A stretch of DNA of 64,000 nucleotides from the NCBI RefSeq assembly GCF_036898095.1, contig NC_090726.1, positions 31,535,921 to 31,599,920 on the forward strand, written 5' to 3'. This DNA comes from Palaemon carinicauda (taxonomy: Eukaryota > Arthropoda > Malacostraca > Decapoda > Palaemonidae). The position numbers and the translations under genes were made by a program. The notes beneath the pieces are model-generated. The model was not told the DNA's origin. It was given only the letters and a program-made list of their open reading frames with translations, and searched no databases. Each line of letters starts with the position of its first letter. Positions within the stretch are counted from its first letter, which is position 1. Of the stretch, positions 23,131 through 32,325 are shown piece after piece.

Positions 23131-23285
23131 ACCCGATAATCATGTAGCTGTCAACTCCGTTGCCCGACAGAATTCTATGGAGGGATACGCCAGCTATCAC
23201 AATACTAGAAGGGGGTGTACTTACCAGCGCCACCTGTGGCCAGGTACTCAATCATTTGTTGTTGACACCTCCTCAATTATTCCTC
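23131..23285 (+). repeat. DIRS-3 left inverted terminal repeat
   Basis: 155 bp, identical in inverse to 29527-29681. It starts ACCCGATAATCATGTAGCTG and ends CTCAATTATTCCTC. The outer AT-rich edge (TTTCAATATTAAACTT) is not shared with the right arm but is found in the ICR. Confidence 0.93.
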
Positions 23286-23495
23286 TGTCGTGCCTCCGGC
23301 TAGACGTTCTGGGATACGCTTATGGTCTTCGAGTTTATTCACGGATATTTGGTGAAGTATTCTCTCTGATTAACGGCTGTCGCATTACTGGAAACCTTCT
23401 GATATTAGCTAGATAGCTTTTATTTAGTTCAGTTTAACGGTTAACGAATTTTTGCTTGTTTTTTGGATCTCCCTTTGACTACTCTTGAAAACAAA
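23286..23495 (+). other. DIRS-3 leader
   Basis: Non-coding leader between the left arm and the gag ATG. Nothing regulatory could be defined. Confidence 0.5.
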
Positions 23496-26030
23496 ATGTC
23501 TGACATTTCGCAAGCCCCCTCCCATAGACGATGTAGGTCTTGCAATAGACGTATTCCGAAGGCCTCGGTAGATCCTCACACCGCTTGTTCTGACTGTAGG
23601 GACAGACCCTGTCAGTTAGAAAATCGATGTGAGGAATGCGCCGGACTTTCGGAATTGGATTTTGTCCGTCTTTTAAAGTATTCTACTAAGTTAGAGAGAG
23701 TTAGAGCTAGGAGGAGTTCTTCTCACTCTTCTTTATTTTCCTCATCTCATGATCCCCTTCCTGTTCCTACCCCTGTAGTGGCTACCCCCGATCCTACTGT
23801 GTGCCCTCCGCCTGATATGTCAGTGGTTTTACGTGCTATTCAGGCTTTAGGCGATAAGGTAGAGTCAGTGGTAAGTGACCATAAGTCTCTGATGGCCGAA
23901 GTGAAAGAGCTGAAGGTCAAGAGTGCAGTGGGTGAAGTTAGTGCCAGTGCTGTGACGAGTGCTAGTGTCGGTGCAGTGCCTTGTGCTAGTGTTAGTGCCA
24001 GTGTGGTGCGTGAGGATTTTTCTGTGCGAGCCAGTCGTCCTCCCAGTCCGGGACCTCTTGCAAGCTCCCAAGCCCAGGGGAGAAGCAATGTCGAAGGGCA
24101 TAAGGGTTCGGCAGGCCTTGTTAGGCGCACAGAATTATCCTCAGTGGTTGCGGGCGTGTCTTCCACGGACCGTCACTCCCACTTGCAGACGATTGAGCCC
24201 GTCTTCCGCTCGTCCGCTGATCTTCTTTCTGGGAAGAAACGTTGGTCTCAGGTCTCGAGACCGCATAAACGCAGAGTCCAGCCCGCGAGTGCTCAGCCAG
24301 GTTGCAGTCATTGGCTCAGCTCCGACTCGCCTCAGTCATCTGTCGACTGTACTCCGCCCAAGAGGAGTAAGGTTCTGCCACAACAGAGCTCGACTGTTAA
24401 GGCTTTACCTCAGTCTGCTGCCGTCTCTGCTGATCCCAAGTGGTCTATGCTTCAGTCCATGCAAGCTCAGCTTTCGGACCTGATGCGTGAGTGTCGTGCT
24501 GAGAGTGTTGCACCTCCGCCTCCACCTGCACTCCTTCCGCCTGCACCCGCTCAACCTGTGCTCAACCCGCCTGCGCTCGCTCCACCTAGTCGCAGCACCA
24601 TCTGCCAGGCGTACGATGTTGAGCCACATTCTGTGTTCGCTGTTCCCAGTGTTGTTCAGCCTCAGCCTTCTTTAAGGCAACCTTCTGTTTGGGATCAGGA
24701 GGATTACTCCACTCTTCCTCCGCCTCCCCTGGCTGCTCCACCGGTGGTGCAACTCTCGGTGGAGGTACAACAACCTCTTCCACCCATGAGTCAGTCTCCT
24801 CAGCTGCTGCACCGAGCTCAACCCGTGCACCCTGATCCTGCGCCTCAGACACCTCTGCTTGCGAGAACTTTGCCTTGTTCTGCGCAGCCTCGGTCTCATC
24901 ACGCTCCACTCATTCCACAGGAACAGGAACTTACTGCTCCTCCTCCGTCCACCACGGTTATTGTTCCTGCTCGTTCTGACTCTGCGGTTCAGCATTCGTA
25001 TCCGATCTCTTCGCCTCATTCTGGGGATGAGGTTTCGGATGATGAGGAGGCACACCTTGATCCCTCATCAGACGTGGACGAATCCAAGCTTTCTCCACAG
25101 TCTCTTGATTTTCGCAAGGTCTTGGCTCTTCTCAGGGAGGTTTATCCAGACCATTTTGTCTCTGCTATTCCCCGCTCTCCACCATCTGAGTTTTCGCTGG
25201 GCGTGCAACAAGCTAAGTCTTGCTATACCAAGCTTGTCCTAGCTAGATCCTCCAAGAGGGCTTTTAGGATCTTAGGGGAGTGGCTGCAGTCTAAACAACA
25301 TCTTGGCAAGACTTCCTTCATGTTCCCTCCAACGAAGCTCACTTCGAAAGCGAGCGTTTGGTATGCCACAGGGGAAGCACCAGGCTTGGGAGTACCTGCC
25401 TCTGCCCAGGCTGACTTCTCAAGTCTGGTAGACTCGCCTCGAAGGACTGCTATGAGGCGCTCGAAGGTGTGTTGGACCTTCTCAGACCTGGATCACTTGC
25501 TGAAAGGGATGTTTAGAGCGTTTGAAATGTTCAATTTTCTCGACTGGTGCCTGGGGGCCCTCAGCAAGAAAACCTCTCCTGCGGACAAAGATTCTGCCAT
25601 GCTGTTAATGTCCTGCATGGATAAGGCCATCAGAGATGGATCGGGCGAGCTAGCGTCCTTGTTTGTATCAGGGGTGTTGAAGAAAAGGGAACAGCTGTGT
25701 TCCTTCCTTTCCGCCAGCATTACACCTTGCCAACGTTCTCAACTTCTTTTTGCTCCGCTCTCGAAGTTCCTTTTTCCCGAAGAGCTCATTAAGGACTTGT
25801 CTGCTGCCCTGATACAGAAGGATACGCACGATCTTGTAGCTTCTTCGGCTCGTAAGTCTAAAGTTGCCTCCTCAGTTCCTAAGACTTACCGCTCCCCAGT
25901 GGCTGATACCCCTGCCACTAGGTTCATACCGCCCTTTCGTGGTAGAGCCCCCAGCCGAGGAAGCTCCCGTCCAGACTCGTACAAAGGCAAGTCCAGGAAA
26001 GGATCCAGGTCATCCAAAGGAAAGAACTGA
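23496..26030 (+). CDS. DIRS-3 gag-like protein
   Basis: 844 residues. The ATG at 23496 is chosen because DIRS-1 and DIRS-2 have an ATG at the same place; the frame is open 33 bases farther up but without an ATG. Residues about 12-60 form a Cys-rich module: CRSC, KASVDPH, CSDC, then C and CEEC, which suggests zinc binding. The middle is Ser/Ala/Val- then Pro-rich (PPPPPALLPPAP near residue 350). A conserved block begins with GLGVPASAQ near residue 630 and is shared with DIRS-1 and DIRS-2. The C-terminus is basic (GKSRKGSRSSKGKN). The family role is packaging of element RNA; this is inferred from position because gag proteins of DIRS elements are poorly conserved. Confidence 0.88.
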   Translation: MSDISQAPSHRRCRSCNRRIPKASVDPHTACSDCRDRPCQLENRCEECAGLSELDFVRLLKYSTKLERVRARRSSSHSSLFSSSHDPLPVPTPVVATPDPTVCPPPDMSVVLRAIQALGDKVESVVSDHKSLMAEVKELKVKSAVGEVSASAVTSASVGAVPCASVSASVVREDFSVRASRPPSPGPLASSQAQGRSNVEGHKGSAGLVRRTELSSVVAGVSSTDRHSHLQTIEPVFRSSADLLSGKKRWSQVSRPHKRRVQPASAQPGCSHWLSSDSPQSSVDCTPPKRSKVLPQQSSTVKALPQSAAVSADPKWSMLQSMQAQLSDLMRECRAESVAPPPPPALLPPAPAQPVLNPPALAPPSRSTICQAYDVEPHSVFAVPSVVQPQPSLRQPSVWDQEDYSTLPPPPLAAPPVVQLSVEVQQPLPPMSQSPQLLHRAQPVHPDPAPQTPLLARTLPCSAQPRSHHAPLIPQEQELTAPPPSTTVIVPARSDSAVQHSYPISSPHSGDEVSDDEEAHLDPSSDVDESKLSPQSLDFRKVLALLREVYPDHFVSAIPRSPPSEFSLGVQQAKSCYTKLVLARSSKRAFRILGEWLQSKQHLGKTSFMFPPTKLTSKASVWYATGEAPGLGVPASAQADFSSLVDSPRRTAMRRSKVCWTFSDLDHLLKGMFRAFEMFNFLDWCLGALSKKTSPADKDSAMLLMSCMDKAIRDGSGELASLFVSGVLKKREQLCSFLSASITPCQRSQLLFAPLSKFLFPEELIKDLSAALIQKDTHDLVASSARKSKVASSVPKTYRSPVADTPATRFIPPFRGRAPSRGSSRPDSYKGKSRKGSRSSKGKN

Positions 26031-28089
26031 CTCTCCGCTTCTCCAGACAACAGTAGGAGCCAGACTCAAGACCTTCTGGCGAGCTTGGGAGAAGAGAGGT
26101 GCAGACGCACAGTCTGTCAGTTGGCTGAGGTTCGGTTACAGGATTCCATTCTGCCTCAAACCACCTCTGACCACTTCGCCCATCAACCTCTCTCCCAACT
26201 ACAAAGAGGAGGACAAGAGGCTAGCTTTGCACCAGGAGGTGTCGCTTCTTGTGCAGAAGAAGGCAGTGGTTATAGTCCGGGACCATCAATCCCCGGGCTT
26301 CTACAACCGTCTCTTTCTTGTGGCCAAGAAGACAGGAGGTTGGAGACCGGTGCTGGACGTCAGCGCTCTCAACGAGTATGTCACCAAGCTGACGTTCACG
26401 ATGGAGACGACCAAGTCGGTCTTAGCAGCGGTCAGACAGGAGGACTGGATGGTCTCTTTGGACTTGAAAGACGCATACTTTCACGTTCCGATTCATCCAG
26501 ACTCCCAACCTTTCCTGAGATTCGTTTTCGGAAAGGTCGTCTATCAATTCCAAGCCCTGTGTTTTGGCCTAAGCACAGCTCCTATGGTCTTTACCCTTCT
26601 GATGAGGAATGTAGCCAAATTCCTTCACTTGTCAAGCATCAGAGCCTCCCTCTACCTAGACGACTGGCTGTTGAGAGCCTCCTCGAGTCGTCGTTGTCTG
26701 GAGAATCTTCATTGGACTTTAGACTTAATCAGAGACCTAGGTCTATTAGTCAATTTGGAAAAATCTCAACTCATTCCCTCACAATCCATCGTGTATCTGG
26801 GAATGGAGATTCAGAGTCAGAGTTTTCGGGCTTTTCCATCGGCCCCCAGGATAAGCCAAGCCCTAGAGTGCATCATGAGCATGCTGAAGAGGAGCAGTTG
26901 CTCAGTGAGACAGTGGATGAGTCTCACAGGGACTCTCTCGTCACTGGCCCTGTTTGTCGAGCTAGGGAGACTCCACCTCCGCCCTCTTCAATTCCACCTG
27001 GCAGCTCATTGGGACAAGAGTTCGACTCTAGAAGCAGTCTCTATCCCTATCAACCAAGAGATGAAGACCACTCTCCTGTGGTGGAAGCACAACCTCCTTC
27101 TCAAAGAGGGTCTATCCTTGGCCATTCAGACCCCCAATCTTCATCTCTTCTCAGATGCTTCGGACTCGGGCTGGGGTGCAACCTTGGACGGACGGGAATG
27201 CTCGGGAATGTGGAACGAGGAACAACGATCTCTCCACATCAACTGCAAGGAGCTGCTGGCAGTTCATCTAGCCCTATTGAACTTCAAGTCCCTCCTGCTA
27301 GGCAAAGTGGTGGAGGTGAACTCGGACAACACCACAGCCTTGGCTTACATCTCCAAGCAAGGAGGGACCCATTCGAGGAGCCTTTACGAGATCGCAAGGG
27401 ACCTCCTCATTTGGTCAAGAAGTCTAAACCTCTCTCTAGTCACGAGGTTCATCCAGGGCGATATGAACGTGTCAGCAGATCGCCTAAGCAGAAGGAATCA
27501 GGTCATTCCCACGGAATGGACCCTCCACAAGAGTGTGTGCAACAGACTTTGGACCTTGTGGGGTCAACCTACCATAGATCTGTTTGCCACCTCCATAACC
27601 AAGAGACTTCCTCTGTATTGCTCTCCTGTTCCAGACCCTGCAGCAGTTCATGTGGATGCCTTTCTACTGAACTGGTCCCATCTCGACCTGTACGCATTCC
27701 CTCCGTTCAAGATAATAAACAAGGTTCTGCAGAAATTCGTCTCGCACGAAGGGACACGGCTGACGCTGGTTGCTCCCCTTTGGCCTGCAAGAGAATGGTT
27801 CACAGAGGTACTACAATGGCTAGTAGACTTCCCCAGGACTCTACCTCTAAGAGTGGACCTTCTACGTCAACCTCACGTAGACAGGTTGCACCCAAACCTC
27901 CACGCTCTTCGGCTGACTGCCTTCAGACTGTCGAAAGATTCGCTAGAGCTCGAGGCTTTTCGAAGGAGGCAGCCAGTGCGATTGCCAGAGCAAGAAGGGT
28001 TTCCACTCGTAGAGTCTACCAGTCTAAGTGGGAGGTCTTCCGAAGCTGGTGTAGAGCCAATTCGATATCCTCTACCAATACCTCTGTGA
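25864..28089 (+). CDS. DIRS-3 reverse transcriptase / RNase H / MT-like ORF
   Basis: The frame is +1 relative to gag and overlaps its last 167 bases. It has no ATG before the RT domain, so the start given is only the limit of the open frame. RT motifs: LFLVAKKTGGWRPVLDVSAL, motif A SLDLKDAYFHVPIHP (near residue 198), motif B CFGLSTAP, motif C LYLDDW (near 264). RNase H acids: LFSDASDSGWG (D431), KELLAVHLAL, VNSDNTTALAY, VSADRLSR. The following region with VDLFAT and YAFPPF corresponds to the methyltransferase-like domain that follows RNase H in DIRS elements; AFPPF stands where DPPY-like motifs occur. It makes DNA from the element RNA. All key residues are present, so it could be active. Confidence 0.93.
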   Translation: MPPQFLRLTAPQWLIPLPLGSYRPFVVEPPAEEAPVQTRTKASPGKDPGHPKERTDSPLLQTTVGARLKTFWRAWEKRGADAQSVSWLRFGYRIPFCLKPPLTTSPINLSPNYKEEDKRLALHQEVSLLVQKKAVVIVRDHQSPGFYNRLFLVAKKTGGWRPVLDVSALNEYVTKLTFTMETTKSVLAAVRQEDWMVSLDLKDAYFHVPIHPDSQPFLRFVFGKVVYQFQALCFGLSTAPMVFTLLMRNVAKFLHLSSIRASLYLDDWLLRASSSRRCLENLHWTLDLIRDLGLLVNLEKSQLIPSQSIVYLGMEIQSQSFRAFPSAPRISQALECIMSMLKRSSCSVRQWMSLTGTLSSLALFVELGRLHLRPLQFHLAAHWDKSSTLEAVSIPINQEMKTTLLWWKHNLLLKEGLSLAIQTPNLHLFSDASDSGWGATLDGRECSGMWNEEQRSLHINCKELLAVHLALLNFKSLLLGKVVEVNSDNTTALAYISKQGGTHSRSLYEIARDLLIWSRSLNLSLVTRFIQGDMNVSADRLSRRNQVIPTEWTLHKSVCNRLWTLWGQPTIDLFATSITKRLPLYCSPVPDPAAVHVDAFLLNWSHLDLYAFPPFKIINKVLQKFVSHEGTRLTLVAPLWPAREWFTEVLQWLVDFPRTLPLRVDLLRQPHVDRLHPNLHALRLTAFRLSKDSLELEAFRRRQPVRLPEQEGFPLVESTSLSGRSSEAGVEPIRYPLPIPL

Positions 28090-28988
28090 CCCAAATAGCT
28101 GACTTCCTTCTTCATCTTAGGAATGAGAGATCCCTTTCAGCTCCTACGATTAAAGGATATAGGAGTATGTTGGCCTCAGTTCTCCGCCACAGAGGTTTGG
28201 ACCTGTCTTCCAACAAGGACCTTCAAGACATTCTTAAGTCTTTTGAGACGTCTAAAGATCGTCGTCTTTCCACTCCAGGCTGGAATCTAGACGTAGTCTT
28301 AAGGTTCCTTATGACATCTAGGTTCGAACCTCTCCAGTCAGCTTCATTCAAGGACCTTACCCTCAAGACTCTTTTTCTCGTTTGCCTTGCAACAGCTAAG
28401 AGAGTCAGTGAGGTTCATGCCTTCAGCAAGAACATTGGTTTCACAACCGAATCGGCTACATGTTCTTTTCAGCTTGGATTCCTAGCAAAGAACGAGCTTC
28501 CTTCACGTCCTTGGCCTAAATCGTTCGAGATACCTAGCCTCTCCAACATGGTAGGTAACGAACTAGAGAGAGTTCTTTGCCCTGTCAGAGCTCACAAATA
28601 TTATCTCAAGAGGTCTAAACCTCTCCGAGGACAGTCAGAAGCCTTATGGTGTGCTATCAGGAAACCCTCGAGACCCATGTCCAAGAATGGGCTTTCGTAT
28701 TATATAAGGCTTCTGATCAGAGAAGCACATTCTCACTTAAAGGAGGAAGACCTTGCATTGCTGAAGGTAAGGACCCACGAAGTAAGAGCCGTAGCTACTT
28801 CGATGGCCTTTAATAAAAACCGTTCTCTGCAGAGCATAATGGATGCAACCTATTGGAGGAGCAAGTCAGTGTTTGCATCATTTTATCTGAAAGATGTCCA
28901 GTCTCTTTACGAGAACTGCTACACCCTGGGACCATTCGTAGCAGCGAGTGCAGTAGTAGGTGAGGGCTCAGCCACTACATTCCCTTAA
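27816..28988 (+). CDS. DIRS-3 tyrosine recombinase
   Basis: 390 residues from an ATG in good context (ACAATGG) that is conserved in DIRS-2. The ORF overlaps the last 274 bases of the RT ORF in the -1 frame. An N-terminal SAM-like segment (KWEVFRSWCRA, RSLSAPTIKGYRSML) is followed by the catalytic domain. R196 lies in TAKRVSEVHAF, H321 and R324 in THEVRAV, and the candidate nucleophile Y357 in SVFASFYL after YWRSKS. The enzyme would integrate the circular cDNA. The same frame stays open upstream to 26031, directly after the gag stop codon, covering almost the whole RT. Whether that part is translated is unknown. Confidence 0.93.
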   Translation: MASRLPQDSTSKSGPSTSTSRRQVAPKPPRSSADCLQTVERFARARGFSKEAASAIARARRVSTRRVYQSKWEVFRSWCRANSISSTNTSVTQIADFLLHLRNERSLSAPTIKGYRSMLASVLRHRGLDLSSNKDLQDILKSFETSKDRRLSTPGWNLDVVLRFLMTSRFEPLQSASFKDLTLKTLFLVCLATAKRVSEVHAFSKNIGFTTESATCSFQLGFLAKNELPSRPWPKSFEIPSLSNMVGNELERVLCPVRAHKYYLKRSKPLRGQSEALWCAIRKPSRPMSKNGLSYYIRLLIREAHSHLKEEDLALLKVRTHEVRAVATSMAFNKNRSLQSIMDATYWRSKSVFASFYLKDVQSLYENCYTLGPFVAASAVVGEGSATTFP

Positions 28989-29390
28989 TCCCATAACCTT
29001 TTTTAACCTTTCTCTTGAATGCTTTTATTGTTGTTTTTATGGTTGTTACGGTAGGCTAAGAAGCCTTCCGCATCCTTTTGATTTGGCGGGTGGTCAATTC
29101 ATTCTTGAGAAGCGCCTGGGTTAGAGGTTGTGTAGAGGTCCTTTAGTAGGGGTTGCAACCCTATATACTTTAGCACCTTTGGGTTGATTCAGCCTCCAAG
29201 AGGAACGCTGCGCTCAGTAAGGAAGACGAACTTAAAAAAGAGGCAGAGTAACGGTTCAATTCGACTTCCTTACCAGGTACTTATTATTTCATTGTTATTT
29301 GAGATAACTGTTACTGTATATGAAATTTGGGATACTTAGCTATCCTTTAATCTTGTACACTGGTTTTCACCCACCCCCCTGGGTGTGAAT
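28989..29390 (+). other. DIRS-3 3' untranslated region with conserved stem
   Basis: Related to 13118-13517 of DIRS-2. It contains GTAAGGAAG at 29217-29225 and CTTCCTTAC at 29265-29273, which can pair, and a GGGTGTGAATCAGCTA motif directly before the ICR. Confidence 0.6.
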
Positions 29391-29481
29391 CAGCTACATG
29401 ATTATCGGGTAAGTTTAATATTGAAAAATTTTATTTTCATTAGTAAAATAAATTTTTGAATATACTTACCCGATAATCATG
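29391..29481 (+). repeat. DIRS-3 internal complementary region (ICR)
   Basis: 29391-29428 is the complement of the left outer end 23113-23150, and 29429-29481 is the complement of the right outer end 29668-29720, with no spacer. It therefore records the sequence of the joined circle. Confidence 0.9.
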
Positions 29482-29526
29482 ATTTAATTGACCCTCCCTT
29501 CCTCCCCATAGAGAACCAGTGGGACC

Positions 29527-29681
29527 GAGGAATAATTGAGGAGGTGTCAACAACAAATGATTGAGTACCTGGCCACAGGTGGCGCTGGTAAGTACACCCC
29601 CTTCTAGTATTGTGATAGCTGGCGTATCCCTCCATAGAATTCTGTCGGGCAACGGAGTTGACAGCTACATGATTATCGGGT
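29527..29681 (-). repeat. DIRS-3 right inverted terminal repeat
   Basis: 155 bp identical in inverse to the left arm, followed by an outer edge TAAGTATATTCAAAAATTTA that differs from the left outer edge. Confidence 0.93.
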
Positions 29682-29830
29682 AAGTATATTCAAAAATTTA
29701 TTTTACTAATGAAAATAACATTTTTTTGTAACATAAGCTGCTTTCTTTCTAGGTTCTCATGGTTTTATTCTTTGGATTGTATCCTTGTCATTCTTATTTC
29801 CATCACCTGTAGTTTAGCACACAAAAATCT

Positions 29831-31510
29831 GTTTGTTCCTACACGAATAAAAGCCTTTGATCATTAGTATATGTTTGTTTTCAGGGAAGCTGGATATGGC
29901 TATTAAAATTTATAAAGAGGTGTAGGTGGTTAGCTGGAGGGTGGTCGTTAAGCCCTGATCACTTGTCAGGTCACCGAATTCCCACTTCGTTTTCAACTGC
30001 AGAAATTTACAGGCATACTTCTCTGCATCCTTATATGGATATTTTAATCTTTTGCTTTCCTTTAGTTGAATGCATTGGAAAATTGTCATGAGCAAGGGCT
30101 AGTAAGGAAGAAGACTAGGATATGCAGTTGTTTCCCAATAGTTGTAGCTGTGTGACCGTTGTCTGTGCAAGCCTGCCAATATCCTTATTCTTGTTCCTGT
30201 TTATACCTTCCTAGTATGGCTTTTTGACAATTGGAGACCCATCCTCCTCCTCTCAGTTCTCCAACAACAGGCTGGAACCGCTCACCGTCTCCCCTACATT
30301 GCCTCAAACTTAACCGTACACTGGCTCATCTCATCCCTTCTGCCTGCCTTATTTCTTAATTGTTATTCTTAGTAGCTGAGCTACAACCCTAGCTGGAAAA
30401 GCAGGATGCTATAAGCCCAAGGGCTCTAACAGGAAAAAATAGCCTATTGAGGGAAGGAAACAAGCTAATAAATATGAGAAGTAATGAACAATTAAAATAG
30501 AATATTTCAAGGACAGTAACAACATTCAAACAGATCTTTGATGTATAAACCATAAAAAGAGACTTATGTCAGCCTGTTCAACATAAAACATTTTTTGCAA
30601 GTTTGAACTTTTGAATTTCTACTGATTCAACTACCCGATTAGGAAGATAATTCCACAACTTTGTAATGGCAGGAATAAAGCTTCTGGAATACTGTGTAGT
30701 ATTGAACCTTATGATGAAGGCCTGACTATTAGAATTAACTGTATGCCTAGTATTACAAACAGGATGGTACTGTTCAGGAAGATCTGTATGTAAGCATGGT
30801 AAGAATTATGAAAAATTTTATGCTTCATGCATAACGAAGTCATTGAATGACGGTGTCAGATTAATATCTAGATCAGGAATATGAAATGTAATAGAAATTA
30901 AGTTCCTGTTCAACAAATTAAGATGAGAATTGGCAGCTGAAGCATATATAAGGGCAAATATATGCAAACCCATTTCTCATGAATAACAATACATTCAATC
31001 AACATATGTTGACCATCTGCCATTCCCTGGTAGAAACCTAGCCTAACATCTGCCACATCTTCATGGAAGGTTGTTATAAGGTTAACAGGAGTCATCACTT
31101 TTGCTTCAGCACAGGATTAAAGTGCTTTGACATTTCCAGGGGAAGTAAACTAGCCAGCTTTGTTATGGACTTAAGGAAATTTTTTGCGTCAAAGGACGAA
31201 GGTATGTATTCGTGTAGGAACATATCACTAATTTCTGAAATTTGTATTCTTCCTAATGATACAAACTTGAGTACTTCAAGTTATACTTCCCCTGTCAGTC
31301 ACTTCACAAGTCCTAGGTTTAAGGTTAAAGTGGGAGCTCAGTGACCTGTTGGGTGAGCAGTGTATACCTGTCACCCTCCAGCTAACAACCACCACCTCGT
31401 TATAAGTTTTAACAGCCATTTCCAGCTTTAGTTTTTAAAACACACACCTATTAAAAGACTTATGTTTGTATAGTTAGGAAAAAAAACAAATTACTTTAGA
31501 AATTTATTAT
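29831..31510 (+). mobile_element. DIRS-6: internally deleted DIRS-type derivative
   Basis: The left outer end (GTTCCTACACGAATAA at 29835) is complemented in an ICR at about 31203-31275 (TATTCGTGTAGGAAC, then TCTTCCTAATGATACAAACT). The right outer end at 31465-31510 (GTTTGTATAGTTAGGAAAAA) is complemented in the second half of that ICR. An imperfect inverted arm pairs about 29880-29945 with 31370-31440 (GTTAGCTGGAGGGTG / CACCCTCCAGCTAAC). No gag, RT or recombinase is present; the interior is largely an interspersed repeat. Confidence 0.65.
30369..31100 (-). repeat. Interspersed (AAT)n-tailed repeat, copy b
   Basis: CTACAACCCTAGCTGGAAAA, then AGCAGGATGCTATAAGCCCA, as in copies a, c and d. It sits inside DIRS-6. 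The inner border is uncertain because the far part diverges from copy c. Confidence 0.6.
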
Positions 31511-31753
31511 GTATTTTGCATGACTTGTATGTTATAGATGTCTAATATTTTGCTTTGGTGTTGTAAATTCTTATTGTATTGCTGTGCAGTCTGATGTGAT
31601 CAGCCTCTTAATTGGCATAAATCTTATAACAACAAGCTTTTCAGAATTGATCAGCACCCCCATTATTTATCCCCTCCTAAATGTTGTTTGGTCATTGGTT
31701 CTACTTTTATGTTTATACAGATGATGGTTATATATTTTGTATATTATTTTCAG

Positions 31754-31863
31754 ACAGATGAAGACCTTAAAGAATTTGACAGACAGTTTGCCAACTGGGA
31801 GAAGCAATTTACACAGTGGCAAGAAGAGAACAAGAATCATCCTGACAAATCTGGACTGAAAAA
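31754..31863 (+). CDS. YLPM1: YLPM1-like exon D (W-rich helix, first half)
   Basis: Phase 0 at its start. It encodes TDEDLKEFDRQFANWEKQF, then TQWQEENKNHPDKSGLKK. The regular W..QF..W spacing with HPDK is the best family marker in the gene and matches the N-terminal helical region of YLPM1. It ends with two bases of a lysine codon before GTATGT. Confidence 0.88.
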
Positions 31864-31979
31864 GTATGTATATCTCTCTCCCAAACAGAAGGGATGTAGC
31901 ATTTTTCAATGTTTCTTGGTTACATGTACTATGTAATCATACATGTATATTTATTGATTATTTTTCCTTTTGTTTACAG

Positions 31980-32325
31980 ATATGAGGAGGATTGGAACAA
32001 GTGGAGAAGTGACTTACTTAAGAAGAGGGATGAGATGTTGAAAAATAAACTAGAGCAATTTCAGCAGCAAAACGGCTCTTTTTCCAAAGAGAAACCCCCA
32101 ATCTCATCAGGTAGTACCAATGACACTTCAACTAAAGTTACCTCCAATGATGATCCCAAAACTCAACAGCAGTCGTCACTGCAAAAGACTGTTGATCATA
32201 GCCAAGAGAATTCCGATCAGGTAAATAAAGGTGGTAATGCCAATTGGCCATCTGGAATGCAAAGGCAAGGAGCCAACCAAGGCGGTCAGGGAGACTGGAT
32301 GCAGAATAACTGGCAATGGGGTCAA
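31980..32325 (+). CDS. YLPM1: YLPM1-like exon E (W-rich helix, second half)
   Basis: It follows a 116-bp intron and completes the lysine codon. YEEDWNKWRSDLLKKRDEML continues the amphipathic helix, likely coiled, for about 45 residues. A polar S/T/Q/N-rich stretch then ends QGDWMQNNWQWGQ at GTAAGA in phase 0. The W-rich segment is likely a protein-contact surface; this is inference. Confidence 0.88.

Larger units (their letters stand above)
23113..29720 (+). mobile_element. DIRS-3: apparently complete DIRS-type retrotransposon in intron C-D
   Basis: A 155-bp arm at 23131-23285 is identical in inverse to 29527-29681. An ICR at 29391-29481 carries the complements of the left outer end (23113-23150) and the right outer end (29668-29718) joined together. 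Between them lie gag, RT/RNase H/MT-like and tyrosine recombinase frames, all uninterrupted. Identity of the arms and open frames point to a recent insertion. It is in the same orientation as the host gene and fills most of a 9.2-kb intron. I see no long target duplication, as expected for this class; only a T-rich stretch is common to both flanks. Confidence 0.92.

Noticed and set aside
24586..25242. Alternative-frame ORFs inside the DIRS-3 gag proline-rich region
   Set aside because: Low-complexity shadows of the true gag frame, not shared by DIRS-1 or DIRS-2.
23113..29720. Interpretation of DIRS-3 as an LTR retrotransposon or retrovirus-like element
   Set aside because: No direct LTRs, protease or integrase; it has inverted arms, an ICR and a tyrosine recombinase instead.
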